Shown: positions 9,434-20,022, numbered from the stretch's first letter. The stretch is DNA of 64,000 nt from Klebsiella sp. RHBSTW-00484 (GCF_013705725.1 NZ_CP055481.1:2604001-2668000); one strand, 5' to 3'. Made by a program: numbers and translations. The notes: generated from the letters alone by a model not told the origin.

Positions 9434-10876
9434 ATGGCCCTGTCTTTTACTACCCACTGGCGTGATGAACTGCCGGATTTTTATACTGCATTAACACCGA
9501 CTCCGCTGGAGAATGCGCGGCTTGTCTGGCACAACGCGTCACTGGCGCGAACGCTGGGCATTCCTGATTCGTTATTCAAACCAGAGCGGGGCGCTGGCGT
9601 ATGGGGTGGCGAAACCCTGCTGCCGGGGATGTCGCCGCTGGCGCAGGTTTACAGCGGTCACCAGTTCGGTTCCTGGGCCGGACAGCTTGGTGATGGGCGC
9701 GGGATTTTGCTTGGCGAACAGCAACTCTCCGATGGTCGACGCTTTGACTGGCATTTGAAAGGTGCCGGACTCACTCCTTATTCGCGAATGGGCGACGGGC
9801 GGGCGGTATTACGCTCGACGATACGCGAAGGCCTGGCCTCGGAAGCGATGCATGCGCTGGGCATTCCCACTACCCGTGCGCTGGCGATAGTGACCAGCGA
9901 CACGCCGGTGTATCGGGAAACCGTTGAACAGGGTGCGATGCTGATGCGCATCGCGGAAAGCCATCTGCGTTTTGGCCATTTTGAGCACTTTTACTATCGC
10001 CGTGAGCCGCAAAAGGTTCAGCTACTGGCAGACTTTGCGATTCGCCATCATTGGCCGCATCTGCAAGACGAAGCCGATAAGTATGTTTTATGGTTTAGTG
10101 ACGTTGTCACGCGAACGGCGGAAATGATCGCCAACTGGCAAACTGTCGGCTTCGCCCACGGAGTGATGAATACCGATAATATGTCGATTCTGGGGCTGAC
10201 GATGGACTACGGGCCATACGGTTTTCTTGATGACTTCCAGCCGGGCTTTATCTGCAATCATTCTGATTATCAGGGGCGCTATAGCTTTGATAATCAGCCA
10301 GCGGTGGGGCTATGGAATCTGCAACGACTGGCGCAAACTCTGTCACCTTTTATCAGCGCTGAGGCATTAAATACCGTGCTGGATGGTTACCAGCACGCGC
10401 TGCTGACGGCGTACGGCCGCCGCATGCGCGATAAGCTGGGGCTGTTTACCCAGCAAAAAGGCGATAACGAGCTGCTTGATGGACTGTTTGCGCTGATGGA
10501 GCGTGAGGGTAGCGACTATACCCGAACTTTCCGTATGCTGAGTGCGAGCGAACAGGCCAGCGCTGCCTCGCCGCTACGCGATGAGTTTATCGACCGTACC
10601 GCTTTTGATAGCTGGTTTGCCGACTATCGCGCGCGTCTGCGCGATGAGCAGATTGATGATGCACAGCGACAGGTGCATATGCAAAGCGTCAACCCGGCAA
10701 TTGTACTGCGTAACTGGCTGGCACAGCGCGCGATAGAACAAGCGGAGCAGGGTGACATGAGCGAGTTGGAACGTCTGCATAACGCATTATCTCAGCCCTT
10801 TACCGATCGAACGGATGATTATATTAACCGTCCGCCAGACTGGGGGAGGCGTCTTGAAGTGAGCTGTTCCAGCTAG
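9434..10876 (+). CDS. selO: Protein adenylyltransferase SelO (YdiU)
   Basis: 480 aa, as expected for the SelO/YdiU pseudokinase family. Conserved blocks include [39 protein letters not shown], the active-site segment [26 protein letters not shown] and the C-terminal [16 protein letters not shown]. SelO transfers AMP from ATP to Ser/Thr/Tyr of redox proteins; this enterobacterial form ends with Cys rather than selenocysteine. GGAGG precedes the ATG in the right place. It stands alone between nlpC and convergent hemP. Confidence 0.96.
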   Translation: MALSFTTHWRDELPDFYTALTPTPLENARLVWHNASLARTLGIPDSLFKPERGAGVWGGETLLPGMSPLAQVYSGHQFGSWAGQLGDGRGILLGEQQLSDGRRFDWHLKGAGLTPYSRMGDGRAVLRSTIREGLASEAMHALGIPTTRALAIVTSDTPVYRETVEQGAMLMRIAESHLRFGHFEHFYYRREPQKVQLLADFAIRHHWPHLQDEADKYVLWFSDVVTRTAEMIANWQTVGFAHGVMNTDNMSILGLTMDYGPYGFLDDFQPGFICNHSDYQGRYSFDNQPAVGLWNLQRLAQTLSPFISAEALNTVLDGYQHALLTAYGRRMRDKLGLFTQQKGDNELLDGLFALMEREGSDYTRTFRMLSASEQASAASPLRDEFIDRTAFDSWFADYRARLRDEQIDDAQRQVHMQSVNPAIVLRNWLAQRAIEQAEQGDMSELERLHNALSQPFTDRTDDYINRPPDWGRRLEVSCSS

Positions 10877-10883
10877 TAAATCG

Positions 10884-10911
10884 TTATCCCTGCCGTCATC
10901 GGCGGGGATAA
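10884..10911. terminator. Bidirectional hairpin between selO and hemP
   Basis: TTATCCCTGCCG (10884-10895) faces CGGCGGGGATAA (10900-10911), a near-perfect 12-bp stem with a TCAT loop that abuts the hemP stop codon. The T-run is weak on both strands. Confidence 0.55.
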
Positions 10912-11109
10912 TTATTTGGTCAGGATCAGTTTGCCCGCATTGGTCTGGCGCAGTAAATAACGCTGACCGCCGTGTTCGATAACCACCCGTCCTTCGCTAC
11001 CTAATAACGTTTGGCTGTTTATCTGCCTGTCCGTGGAAACGGGGTAAGGGGCATTGTCTTTTGTTTTTTCTGCTGTGGCAGTGTTATCCATACGCGTCAT
11101 AGCACTCAA
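10912..11109 (-). CDS. hemP: Hemin uptake protein HemP (YdiE)
   Basis: 65 aa HemP/HmuP family protein; the conserved core [34 protein letters not shown] is seen in two overlapping parts near the C-terminus. HemP-type proteins are small iron-regulated factors linked to haem uptake, often acting in regulation of haem receptor genes. A strong Fur box lies directly upstream, which supports iron control. No haem receptor gene is adjacent. An internal Met (residue 4 or 7) is an alternative start. Confidence 0.9.
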   Translation of the reverse strand: MSAMTRMDNTATAEKTKDNAPYPVSTDRQINSQTLLGSEGRVVIEHGGQRYLLRQTNAGKLILTK

Positions 11110-11125
11110 AAATAAAAATCAAAGC

Positions 11126-11144
11126 AACAATGATTATCATTATC
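11126..11144 (-). promoter_or_regulatory. Fur box upstream of hemP
   Basis: AACAATGATTATCATTATC matches the 19-bp Fur consensus at 16 positions. It lies 17-35 bp upstream of the hemP start, over the expected promoter. Confidence 0.85.
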
Positions 11145-11255
11145 AATAATGTTGATTTTCACGGCAAGTATTTTTTACAGGAATGCCATATTTGGCAGGT
11201 TTGGTGTCGGGGGGCTAAGAAAATATCCCCACCACGAATGTGGTAGGGAGAAGGG

Positions 11256-12302
11256 CTAAAGGCGGGTTGCGGTTGCTGCGGCTAATTCCGCAAGCAGACG
11301 TTCGCTATCTTCCCAGCTCAGGCAAGGGTCGGTAATCGATTGTCCCCTGGTCAGCGGCTGGCCGGGGATAACCTTCTGCGTGCCTTCCTGAAGGAAGCTT
11401 TCGGCCATGATCCCGGCGATGGCGGTTGATCCTGCATGGATCTGCTGGCAGATGTCGGCGCAGACGTCCAGCTGACGGCGATGCTGCTTCTGGCAATTCC
11501 CGTGGCTAAAATCAACCACCAACTGCTGCGGCAGGTTGAATTCCGCCAACACATCCCCGGCTGCGGCGATATCGGCAGCGTGGTAGTTAGGCTGTTTCCC
11601 GCCACGCATAATGATATGACCATAAGGATTGCCGCTGGTCTGGTAGATGGTCATCTGCCCCTGTTTATCTGGCGACAGGAACATATGACTGGCGCGGGAA
11701 GCGCGAATGGCGTCAACGGCAATACGCGTATTGCCATCGGTACCGTTCTTAAATCCTACCGGGCAGGAGAGCGCCGAGGCCATTTCGCGATGAATTTGGC
11801 TCTCGGTGGTGCGCGCACCGATAGCGCCCCAGCTAATCAGGTCGGCAATAAACTGCCCGGTCACCATATCGAGAAATTCAGTGGCGGTCGGCACGCCCAG
11901 CTCGTTCACCTGCAACAGCAGGCTGCGGGCCAGCTCAAGGCCATGATTGACCCGATAGCTGCCGTTCAGGTCAGGATCGGAAATCAATCCCTTCCAGCCA
12001 ACCACCGTGCGCGGTTTTTCAAAGTAGGTGCGCATCACGATTTCCAGTTGCGGCTGGTAACGTTCGCGCATTCCTTGCAGGCGGTGTGCATATTCCATCG
12101 CTGCATCAGTATCGTGAATGGAACATGGGCCAATCACTACCAGCAGGCGGCGATCTTCACCGTTGAGGATCCTCTCGATTCGGCGGCGTGAAGCGGAGAC
12201 GTGTGCTGCAACATCGGCAGACACAGGGTGCCGTTGCGCCAGTTCCGCGGGCGTTACCAGGCTTTCAATGCGCGCGGTACGCAATTCGTCTGTTTTATTC
12301 AT
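11256..12302 (-). CDS. aroH: 3-deoxy-7-phosphoheptulonate synthase, Trp-sensitive (AroH)
   Basis: 348 aa from MNKTDELRTARIESLVTPAEL, the E. coli start and length; the frame is open upstream to 12398 but that extension is unconserved. DAHP synthase class I motifs: GPCSIHD, RTYFEKPRTVVGWKGL, QIHREMASALSCPVGFKNGTDG, SHGNCQKQH and GQSITDPCLSWED. It condenses PEP and erythrose-4-phosphate, the first step of aromatic biosynthesis. The TrpR operator upstream and the close match to AroH rather than AroF or AroG indicate the tryptophan-regulated isozyme. Confidence 0.97.
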   Translation of the reverse strand: MNKTDELRTARIESLVTPAELAQRHPVSADVAAHVSASRRRIERILNGEDRRLLVVIGPCSIHDTDAAMEYAHRLQGMRERYQPQLEIVMRTYFEKPRTVVGWKGLISDPDLNGSYRVNHGLELARSLLLQVNELGVPTATEFLDMVTGQFIADLISWGAIGARTTESQIHREMASALSCPVGFKNGTDGNTRIAVDAIRASRASHMFLSPDKQGQMTIYQTSGNPYGHIIMRGGKQPNYHAADIAAAGDVLAEFNLPQQLVVDFSHGNCQKQHRRQLDVCADICQQIHAGSTAIAGIMAESFLQEGTQKVIPGQPLTRGQSITDPCLSWEDSERLLAELAAATATRL

Positions 12303-12444
12303 TGGGGTCTCAAAAATCTGTTTCTTCCGCGGCGAAAATGCCGGGAAGTGATGCGCATCACGATAAACCAATCCCTGCTTATTGCAAGAGCAGGGCATGA
12401 TCCTGTATGGGCCACGGGTGATAGCATAAACAAATTTTTGATAA

Positions 12445-12464
12445 TGTACTAGCTCATTAGTACA
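12445..12464 (-). promoter_or_regulatory. TrpR operator of aroH
   Basis: GTACTAGCTCATTAGTAC is a near-palindrome matching the trp operator (CTAG half-sites) and the known E. coli aroH operator. It begins ~143 bp upstream of the aroH start and covers the ppsR stop codon (12457-12459), so the aroH promoter overlaps the end of ppsR. Confidence 0.85.
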
Positions 12465-13290
12465 TTCGGCGGCTTAGCCCCATAATATCCATGATTTTAG
12501 TGGCGATTTCTTCCACGGAGTAATTGGTACTGTTCAGGCAAGGTATCTTGTTTTTGCGATACAGCGCTTCAACTTCGGTCACTTCCATCCGACACTGGCG
12601 CATGGAAGCATAGCGGCTATTTTCCCGACGCTCTTCACGGATAGCCGCCAGACGTTCTGGATTGATAGTTAGCCCGAATAGTTTGTGCTGTAGCGGTTTT
12701 AACGATGCGGGAAGAATCAGATTGTCCATATCATCGGCGATAAACGGGTAGTTGGCGGCACGAATACCGTATTGCATCGCCAGATACAGGCTGGTGGGCG
12801 TTTTCCCACAGCGCGAAACGCCAAGAAGGATCACCTGGGCCTGGTCGAGGTTGCGCAGCGAAATCCCGTCATCGTGCGCAAGGGTGTAATCGATAGCGGC
12901 GATACGCGCATCGTACTTATTCAGATTACCCGGCGTTAAACCATGGGTGCGATGAGCGATCGGCGACGGGTCGAGACGTAATTCCTGCTGCAGCGGGGCC
13001 ACCAGCGCCTGAACGATGTCCTGACAGAATCCTTCGCTTTGCATGATGATATCGCGAATTTCCGGAATAACGATGGAGTAGAAGACCAGCGGACGGATAC
13101 CGGTTTGTTGAAAAATCGCGTCAATTTGTTCCTTCACGGCGCGCGCGCGGCTGATATTTTCGACAAACGGCAGAGTCACGCTGCTGATGGCGACCGGGAA
13201 TTGCGACATGACCGCATGACCCAGCACTTCTGCCGTAATGGCGGTACCGTCGGAAATATAAAACACGTGGCGATCTACAGCACTTTCCAT
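12457..13290 (-). CDS. ppsR: PEP synthase regulatory protein PpsR (kinase/pyrophosphorylase)
   Basis: 277 aa from [24 protein letters not shown], aligning with the E. coli start; an ATG nine bases upstream is possible. P-loop-like motif [17 protein letters not shown] and the family blocks [15 protein letters not shown] and [16 protein letters not shown]. PpsR uses ADP to phosphorylate a Thr next to the catalytic His of PEP synthase and so inactivates it; it also reverses this with Pi. It is divergent from ppsA across ~340 bp. Confidence 0.96.
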   Translation of the reverse strand: MESAVDRHVFYISDGTAITAEVLGHAVMSQFPVAISSVTLPFVENISRARAVKEQIDAIFQQTGIRPLVFYSIVIPEIRDIIMQSEGFCQDIVQALVAPLQQELRLDPSPIAHRTHGLTPGNLNKYDARIAAIDYTLAHDDGISLRNLDQAQVILLGVSRCGKTPTSLYLAMQYGIRAANYPFIADDMDNLILPASLKPLQHKLFGLTINPERLAAIREERRENSRYASMRQCRMEVTEVEALYRKNKIPCLNSTNYSVEEIATKIMDIMGLSRRMY

Positions 13291-13632
13291 TTTGACCATC
13301 CGGTATAAAGAGTTTAATTACCTGAAAGCTGATATTAAATTTAAGCATATCGCTCCAGGCTTTGTCTCATATTTAAAAAGTGAAACACTATTTTTATTTT
13401 TAATGAAAAGCCCTGTTCATTTTTCGCAACTGCGTATCTTTTGTATCAAAATCCACCAGATTCTTGAAGAATCATTAGGTTAGCTATATCCGGAAAAGAA
13501 TCCTAAAAACGAAAAAATAATTTGCTTGAACGATTCACCGTTTTTTTAAGCCGCGTAAATATGTCAGGATAAATCCCGTAGTCGATCGTGAATTATTTAT
13601 CACTGGTATTAAATCACAAAAGGATTGTCTCG
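13291..13632. other. Divergent ppsR-ppsA intergenic region
   Basis: 342 bp, AT-rich, carrying both promoters and the Cra site listed separately. I found no gene; an upstream in-frame ATG at 13588 for ppsA lacks the conserved N-terminus and a ribosome site. Confidence 0.6.
13526..13539 (-). promoter_or_regulatory. Cra (FruR) site upstream of ppsA
   Basis: Read on the minus strand, GGTGAATCGTTCAA matches the Cra degenerate consensus RSTGAAWCSNTHHW at every position. Cra activates ppsA in E. coli during gluconeogenesis; the site is ~95-107 bp upstream of the start. Confidence 0.75.
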
Positions 13633-16011
13633 ATGTCCAACAATGGCTCGTCACCGCTGGTGCTTTGGTATAACCAACTCGGCATGAATGATGTAGACAG
13701 GGTTGGAGGCAAAAATGCCTCCCTGGGTGAAATGATTACAAATCTTTCTGGTATGGGTGTTTCCGTACCGAACGGGTTTGCCACCACCGCTGATGCTTTT
13801 GATCAGTTCCTGGACCAAAGCGGTGTTAACCAGCGCATTTATGCACTGCTGGATGAAACCGACATTGACGACGTTTCCGCATTAGCGAAAGCGGGCGCGC
13901 AGATCCGTCAATGGATCATTGATACGCCGTTCCAGAGTGAACTGGAAAATGCGATTCGCGATGCCTATACCCAGCTGTCCGCTGACGACGCTGAGGCTTC
14001 TTTTGCCGTTCGCTCCTCCGCGACCGCCGAAGATATGCCGGATGCCTCCTTCGCCGGGCAGCAAGAGACATTCCTCAACGTGCAGGGCTTTGACGCCGTG
14101 CTCGTCGCGGTGAAGCACGTCTTTGCTTCGCTGTTTAACGATCGCGCAATCTCCTACCGCGTGCATCAGGGTTACGATCACCGCGGCGTGGCGCTCTCCG
14201 CCGGGGTGCAGAGAATGGTGCGCTCCGATCTCGCCTCATCCGGGGTGATGTTCTCCATTGATACCGAGTCCGGCTTTGATCAGGTGGTGTTTATCACCTC
14301 CGCCTGGGGCCTCGGCGAAATGGTCGTGCAGGGCGCGGTGAACCCGGATGAATTCTATGTGCATAAGCCGACGCTGGAAGCGGGTCGCCCGGCCATCGTG
14401 CGTCGCACCATGGGGTCGAAAAAGATCCACATGATTTACGCCCCGACCCAGGAACACGGGAAACAGGTGCGTATCGAAGATGTTCCGCAGGCGCAGCGCG
14501 ACGTTTTCTCGTTAACCGACGAGGAAGTGCAGGAGCTGGCGAAACAAGCAGTGCAGATCGAGAAACACTACAACCGTCCGATGGATATCGAATGGGCGAA
14601 AGATGGCCACACCGGTAAGCTGTTTATCGTGCAGGCGCGACCGGAAACTGTGCGTTCGCGCGGCCAGGTGATGGAGCGTTATACCCTCCATGCACAGGGG
14701 CAGATTGTTTCCGAAGGGCGTGCCATCGGCCACCGTATTGGTGCGGGTCCAGTAAAAGTTATTCATGATATCAGTGAAATGAACCGCATTGAGCCCGGTG
14801 ACGTGCTGGTCACCGACATGACCGACCCGGATTGGGAGCCGATCATGAAGAAAGCGGCGGCGATCGTCACCAACCGAGGCGGGCGCACTTGTCACGCGGC
14901 GATTATCGCCCGTGAGCTGGGGATCCCGGCGGTAGTGGGCTGCGGCGATGCGACCGATCGCATTCAGGAAAACCAGAACGTCACTGTTTCCTGTGCGGAA
15001 GGCGATACTGGCTACGTCTATGCCGAAATCCTCGACTTCAGCATTAAGAGCTCCAGCGTTGGCGAAATGCCGGAGCTGCCGCTGAAGATCATGATGAACG
15101 TCGGCAACCCGGACAGAGCCTTCGACTTCGCCTGCTTGCCGAATGAAGGCGTGGGCCTGGCGCGTCTGGAGTTCATCATCAACCGCATGATTGGCGTTCA
15201 CCCGCGTGCGCTGCTGGAGTTTGACGATCAGGAACCGGCTTTGCAGAACGAAATCCGCGAGCTAATGAAAGGCTACGACTCGCCGAAAGAGTTCTACGTT
15301 GGTCGTCTGACTGAGGGGATCTCGACGCTTGGCGCGGCATTCTACCCGAAACGAGTGATTGTGCGTCTCTCCGACTTTAAATCTAACGAATACGCCAACC
15401 TGGTCGGCGGTGAGCGTTATGAGCCGGAAGAAGAGAACCCGATGCTGGGCTTCCGTGGAGCCGGTCGTTACGTTTCTGAAAGTTTCCGCGACTGCTTTGC
15501 GCTGGAGTGTGACGCGGTAAAACGCGTTCGTAACGATATGGGGCTGACTAACGTCGAAATCATGGTGCCGTTTGTCCGCACCGTGGCGCAGGCGAAAGCA
15601 GTGGTTGAAGAGCTGGAACGCCAGGGCCTCAAGCGCGGCGAAAATGGCCTGAAGCTGATTATGATGTGTGAAATCCCATCGAATGCGCTGCTGGCTGACC
15701 AGTTCCTCGAATACTTCGACGGTTTTTCTATCGGTTCCAACGATATGACGCAGCTGGCGCTGGGTCTGGACCGTGACTCCGGCGTGGTCTCTGAGCTGTT
15801 CGATGAGCGCAATGAAGCGGTGAAAGCGCTGCTGTCGATGGCGATTCGCGCGGCGAAGAAGCAGGGCAAATACGTGGGTATCTGCGGGCAGGGCCCGTCT
15901 GACCACGAAGACTTTGCCGCATGGCTGATGGAAGAGGGGATTGATAGCCTGTCCCTGAACCCGGATACCGTGGTGCAAACCTGGCTTGGCCTGGCTGAAC
16001 TGAATAAGTAA
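13633..16011 (+). CDS. ppsA: Phosphoenolpyruvate synthase PpsA
   Basis: 792 aa, equal to E. coli PpsA, starting [17 protein letters not shown] with AAAGGA upstream. N-terminal ATP-grasp domain ([30 protein letters not shown]), central phosphohistidine domain with His421 in [15 protein letters not shown] next to the Thr419 targeted by PpsR, and C-terminal TIM barrel with the PEP site ([17 protein letters not shown]). It makes PEP from pyruvate and ATP for growth on three-carbon compounds. The protein is intact. Confidence 0.98.
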   Translation: MSNNGSSPLVLWYNQLGMNDVDRVGGKNASLGEMITNLSGMGVSVPNGFATTADAFDQFLDQSGVNQRIYALLDETDIDDVSALAKAGAQIRQWIIDTPFQSELENAIRDAYTQLSADDAEASFAVRSSATAEDMPDASFAGQQETFLNVQGFDAVLVAVKHVFASLFNDRAISYRVHQGYDHRGVALSAGVQRMVRSDLASSGVMFSIDTESGFDQVVFITSAWGLGEMVVQGAVNPDEFYVHKPTLEAGRPAIVRRTMGSKKIHMIYAPTQEHGKQVRIEDVPQAQRDVFSLTDEEVQELAKQAVQIEKHYNRPMDIEWAKDGHTGKLFIVQARPETVRSRGQVMERYTLHAQGQIVSEGRAIGHRIGAGPVKVIHDISEMNRIEPGDVLVTDMTDPDWEPIMKKAAAIVTNRGGRTCHAAIIARELGIPAVVGCGDATDRIQENQNVTVSCAEGDTGYVYAEILDFSIKSSSVGEMPELPLKIMMNVGNPDRAFDFACLPNEGVGLARLEFIINRMIGVHPRALLEFDDQEPALQNEIRELMKGYDSPKEFYVGRLTEGISTLGAAFYPKRVIVRLSDFKSNEYANLVGGERYEPEEENPMLGFRGAGRYVSESFRDCFALECDAVKRVRNDMGLTNVEIMVPFVRTVAQAKAVVEELERQGLKRGENGLKLIMMCEIPSNALLADQFLEYFDGFSIGSNDMTQLALGLDRDSGVVSELFDERNEAVKALLSMAIRAAKKQGKYVGICGQGPSDHEDFAAWLMEEGIDSLSLNPDTVVQTWLGLAELNK

Positions 16012-16030
16012 ATTTTCGTTAAAATATGTC

Positions 16031-16060
16031 ATCCCCGTCAGTAATGGCGGGGATTTTTTT
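16031..16060 (+). terminator. Rho-independent terminator of ppsA
   Basis: ATCCCCG (16031-16037) and CGGGGAT (16048-16054) form the stem, followed by seven T residues. Confidence 0.85.
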
Positions 16061-16185
16061 GTTTTCGCACATCCGCACCGCTTATTTGCGCTCAGTCACA
16101 TAAAACGGAAAAAACAAAATACCGTAATCCGACAGTTAATTTCTACAATTGTCCCTTCTCTGTTTATTACTAATACTGACACAAC

Positions 16186-16206
16186 GTTATCAAAAATCAT
16201 GATAAC
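16186..16206. promoter_or_regulatory. Candidate operator upstream of the second GPH transporter
   Basis: GTTATCA (16186-16192) and TGATAAC (16200-16206) are a perfect inverted repeat with a 7-nt spacer, ending 43 bp before the transporter start. The size suits a dimeric repressor, but no regulator gene is adjacent, so the binding protein is unknown. Confidence 0.45.
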
Positions 16207-16249
16207 CACTTCCTGAAATACCTCTTCTATTGTGTACAGGATAATAATA

Positions 16250-17647
16250 ATGACACTTTCCTCGGTACTCACTACAAAAGATAAAATAGGTTATGGTCTT
16301 GGCGATATGGCCAGCGCGCTGGTGTGGCAAACGGCCACGCTTTTTCTGGCCTATTTCTACACTGATGTTTTTGGTTTACCTGCCGCAATTATGGGAACGA
16401 TGTTTTTGGTCGTCAGGGTTATTGATGCGGTGGTCGATCCCTGTATTGGCGCCCTGGTCGACAGAACCCGAACCCGGCACGGGCGGTTTCGCCCCTGGCT
16501 ATTGTGGTTCGCCATTCCGTTTGGCGTGAGTTGTATTATTACTTTCTACGTTCCTGATGTTGGACCAACGGCAAAAATCGTTTACGCCTGTGTCACTTAC
16601 GCTATTTTAAGCTTTATCTATTCGGCGATTAACGTTCCTTATTGCGCTATGCCCGGCGCGTTAACGATGGACCCGCACGAGCGTCACTCGCTCCAGTCGT
16701 GGCGCTTTGCGCTGTCGTTTATTGGCGGGCTGATTGTCACCGTGATTGCGCTACCGCTGGTCGCCCATCTGGGACAGGGTGATGCGCAAAAAGGCTATTT
16801 TTATGCCATGAGCCTGATGGGTATCCTCGGCATCGTGCTTTTCTTTAGCTGTTTTTTCCTGACCCGGGAGCGATATACCCCGCAGGGCGACAGCTCAGGT
16901 TCGTTATTAAAAGACCTTAAGCTGTTAGCGGGAAATAGTCAGTGGCGCATCGTTTTTATCTTCAATATTTTATTACTTACCGCGGTGGTGACGCGCGGTT
17001 CGGCAACCATGTATTACGTCAAATATGTGATGCAGCGTCCGGATATGGTCTTCACATTTATCGTTACCGGGATGATTGCGGCGCTGCTCGGCGCATTATT
17101 ATCTGCGCGCCTGCTCGGGAAATTTGACCGCGTACGTTCCTATCAGTGGACAATTATTACTTACGTTGTTTTTGCAGCGGCTATTTTCTTTATTCCCGCC
17201 AATCAATTGTGGTTAATATTGAGCCTCAACGTCATCTTTGGCTTTATACAAAATCTCACCACGCCGCTGCAATGGACTATGTTCTCTGATGTGGTGGATT
17301 ACGAAGAACATCGCAGTGGACGACGTCTCGATGGTCTGGTGTTTTCTACCGCGCTATTCGCCATTAAATTCGGCCTCGCGCTTGGCGGCGCCGTCGTCGG
17401 CTGGGTGCTGGGAATGGTGAACTATGCCCCCAATGCGCTCAATCAATCCACCACGGTGTTAAACACCATCAATGCGCTTTTCACTCTGGTGCCATCGGTA
17501 CTGTTTATCGCCATGGCGCTTCTGCTGATGCTCTACAAACTCAACAGCCGTACGGCAGACAGCATCGCCCGTGAACTGGCCCAGAAACGTGAAGCGCGCG
17601 CGCAAGAAACAGCGCAGCCGACGCTGAATTCAGCCCTACAGGAGTAA
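16250..17647 (+). CDS. GPH-family sugar symporter paired with a GH3 glycosidase
   Basis: 465 aa from ATG 16250 (MTLSSVLTTKDKIGYGLGD); AGG lies nine bases upstream and the in-frame GTG at 16232 is less likely. Typical YicJ/XynT-like carrier: KIGYGLGDMASALVWQTATLF, about twelve membrane segments, and cytoplasmic loop DRTRTRHGRFRPWLLW. It imports a glycoside by cation symport. Four bases separate its stop from the GH3 gene, so the two are co-transcribed and probably act on the same beta-gluco- or xylo-oligosaccharide (inference). It sits between ppsA and rprA/ydiK, which are nearer in E. coli. Confidence 0.88.
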   Translation: MTLSSVLTTKDKIGYGLGDMASALVWQTATLFLAYFYTDVFGLPAAIMGTMFLVVRVIDAVVDPCIGALVDRTRTRHGRFRPWLLWFAIPFGVSCIITFYVPDVGPTAKIVYACVTYAILSFIYSAINVPYCAMPGALTMDPHERHSLQSWRFALSFIGGLIVTVIALPLVAHLGQGDAQKGYFYAMSLMGILGIVLFFSCFFLTRERYTPQGDSSGSLLKDLKLLAGNSQWRIVFIFNILLLTAVVTRGSATMYYVKYVMQRPDMVFTFIVTGMIAALLGALLSARLLGKFDRVRSYQWTIITYVVFAAAIFFIPANQLWLILSLNVIFGFIQNLTTPLQWTMFSDVVDYEEHRSGRRLDGLVFSTALFAIKFGLALGGAVVGWVLGMVNYAPNALNQSTTVLNTINALFTLVPSVLFIAMALLLMLYKLNSRTADSIARELAQKREARAQETAQPTLNSALQE

Positions 17648-17651
17648 TAAC

Positions 17652-20021
17652 ATGACTGTGATTTATAAGGATGCTCATCGCCCTATCGCGGAACGCGTTG
17701 CGGATTTATTGTCGCGAATGACGACCGAAGAAAAATTTGCCCAGATGCACGCGTACTGGCTGGTGTTGGCGGAAAATGGCGATCACCGTGAGCGCAGCGA
17801 TATGAGCGATGAATTCGCTGGCGTCAGTGAGCAGACTTCATTGGCGGAAAGGCTGAAACTTGGCGTCGGGCAAATCACTCGTCCCTTGGGGACACATATT
17901 GTGGATGCGCAGAGCGGCGTACGGGCGGCGAATCGCCTGCAAAAAATGCTGATTGAAGAGACCCGGCTGGGCATTCCGGCGCTGTTTCATGAAGAGTGTC
18001 TGGTTGGACTGCTATGCAAAGATGCGACGCTGTTTCCCTCATCGCTAAACTACGGTTCAACCTGGGACCCTGAGTTAGTCGAGCGCGCGGCGCGGGAAAT
18101 TGGCGCTGAAGCCCGTTCGACCGGCTGTAAACAGGGGCTGGCTCCGGTGCTGGACGTCTCTCGCGATGTGCGCTGGGGACGGACCGAAGAGACCTTTGGC
18201 GAAGATCCGTGGCTGGTTGGGGTCATGGCCTGCGCCTACGTCAATGGCTTACAAAGTGAAAAACGCGATCTGCTGGCGACGCTCAAACATTACGTCGGGC
18301 ACTCGTTTAGCGAGGGCGCGCGCAACCATGCTCCGGTACACCTTGGTTTTTGCGAACTTAACGATACCTTCCTGCTGCCGTTCGAGATGGCGGTGAAGCT
18401 GGCCAATGCCGGTTCGGTGATGCCAGCCTATCACGATATCGATAATCAGCCGGGCCACAGCGATAGCTTTCTGCTGACCACCGTTCTGCGCGAGCAGTGG
18501 GGCTTTGACGGCATTATCGTTGCCGACTACGGCGGCGTCAGTCTGCTGCATCAGCATCATGGTATCTCACACGATGCAGCGGAATCCGCAGCGCTGGCAT
18601 TCAATGCTGGTCTTGATGTGGAATTGCCGAAAGATGATTGCGCACGTCACCTGCGCGAGGCGCTGGACCGCGGGTTAATGACTATGGCGAAAATTGATGA
18701 GATTGTCGCCCGCACTCTGACCGAGAAATTCCGCCTTGGGCTATTTGAACAACCCTATACCGACGTGACGGGTATTGTGCTGCAATCGGCAAGCGCCCGT
18801 CAGGCCGCGCGCGATGTTGCGACACGCTCGCTGACGCTACTGGAAAACCGGGGCGCGATACCATTGTCGGATAAGCCGAAGGTGGCGGTGGTGGGTCCCA
18901 CCGCCGATGATCCTCTGGCGCTGCTGAGCGGTTACAGCTTCCCGGTGCACTTGATTATCAGCGATATGGTGGATGAGGTCTCGCAGGTGACTACGCCGCT
19001 AGCTGCTTTGCGGCAGTATCTTGGCGAGGAGCAGGTCAGCTACGCTAAGGGCTGCCATATTATTGAACAGCGGATGGCCGGTGCGCCGGTATTCCCTGGC
19101 GATAGCGGCGGCAAACCGATGCAGCAATCACCGGTCTCGCTGGACGTCAGCCTGATCCCAGATGCGGTAAGCGCCGCCCGGGAAAGTGATGTTGTCGTGG
19201 CCTGCGTGGGTGACCTGGCGGGTCTGTTCCAGAGCGGCACAGTGGGTGAAGGTTCCGATACCGACAGCCTGAATCTGCCGGGCGTTCAGCAGCAACTCCT
19301 TGAAGCGCTGGTTGGCACCGGTAAACCGGTTATTGTGGTGATGACCGGAGGGCGACCTTATAACCTACAGGGTCTGGAAGACAGCATCGCTGGCTTGCTT
19401 ATGGCATGGGCACCTGGTCAGGAAGGTGGCTGGGCGATTGCCGATGTGTTAACCGGTCGCGCCGAACCGCAGGGACGCTTAGTGGTCAGCGTACCGAAAA
19501 GCGCCGGTGCGATGCCCTATTACTACAACCATAAGCTGAAAAGCGGCGGTACGCCGTTTGCGTTTCACTTTGGCTCACGTTACCCGTTCGGCTATGGGCA
19601 AAGCTGGACGACGTTCGATTACGCCGAACCACATTTGCTGGCGCAGGAGGTTAACGTGGAGGGTGAAATCGCCGTGCAGGTTGCCGTGCGCAACAGCGGA
19701 GAGCGCCGCGGTAGCGAGGTGGTTCAGCTCTACGTTCGCGATAAGGTCGCCTCGATGGTGCGCCCGCTCCAGGAGCTAAAAGCCTTCCAGCGTGTGACGC
19801 TCGATCCTGGCGAAACGGCAACGCTGAGCTTCTATTTGCCGGTAGATATGCTCAACTTCACCCGTCGTGACGGTCAGCGAATTGTCGAACCGGGAGAGTT
19901 TGAACTGCAGATTGGCGCATCCTCCGCAGACATTCGCGGGACGGCAACCGTAACGGTGAAGGGTGAGGTTCGCGAGCTACCGCGGGACTGGCGCATGATG
20001 AGCCGTTGCGAAGTGAGCTGA
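17652..20021 (+). CDS. Glycoside hydrolase family 3 (beta-glucosidase/beta-xylosidase), cytoplasmic
   Basis: 789 aa without signal peptide. N-terminal GH3 barrel with substrate-binding block SRDVRWGRTEETFGEDPWLVG, LKHYVGHSFSEGARN, and the nucleophile Asp292 in GIIVADYGGV. The second alpha/beta sandwich follows (LLENRGAIPLSDKPKVAVVGPTADDP in parts) and a fibronectin-III-like domain closes the protein (RGSEVVQLYVRDKVASMVRPLQELKAFQRV). The general acid/base, variable in GH3, was not assigned. Cytoplasmic location plus the co-transcribed GPH carrier suggests hydrolysis of imported oligosaccharides or aryl glycosides. Specificity between glucose and xylose cannot be settled here. Confidence 0.9.
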   Translation: MTVIYKDAHRPIAERVADLLSRMTTEEKFAQMHAYWLVLAENGDHRERSDMSDEFAGVSEQTSLAERLKLGVGQITRPLGTHIVDAQSGVRAANRLQKMLIEETRLGIPALFHEECLVGLLCKDATLFPSSLNYGSTWDPELVERAAREIGAEARSTGCKQGLAPVLDVSRDVRWGRTEETFGEDPWLVGVMACAYVNGLQSEKRDLLATLKHYVGHSFSEGARNHAPVHLGFCELNDTFLLPFEMAVKLANAGSVMPAYHDIDNQPGHSDSFLLTTVLREQWGFDGIIVADYGGVSLLHQHHGISHDAAESAALAFNAGLDVELPKDDCARHLREALDRGLMTMAKIDEIVARTLTEKFRLGLFEQPYTDVTGIVLQSASARQAARDVATRSLTLLENRGAIPLSDKPKVAVVGPTADDPLALLSGYSFPVHLIISDMVDEVSQVTTPLAALRQYLGEEQVSYAKGCHIIEQRMAGAPVFPGDSGGKPMQQSPVSLDVSLIPDAVSAARESDVVVACVGDLAGLFQSGTVGEGSDTDSLNLPGVQQQLLEALVGTGKPVIVVMTGGRPYNLQGLEDSIAGLLMAWAPGQEGGWAIADVLTGRAEPQGRLVVSVPKSAGAMPYYYNHKLKSGGTPFAFHFGSRYPFGYGQSWTTFDYAEPHLLAQEVNVEGEIAVQVAVRNSGERRGSEVVQLYVRDKVASMVRPLQELKAFQRVTLDPGETATLSFYLPVDMLNFTRRDGQRIVEPGEFELQIGASSADIRGTATVTVKGEVRELPRDWRMMSRCEVS

Positions 20022-20022
20022 C

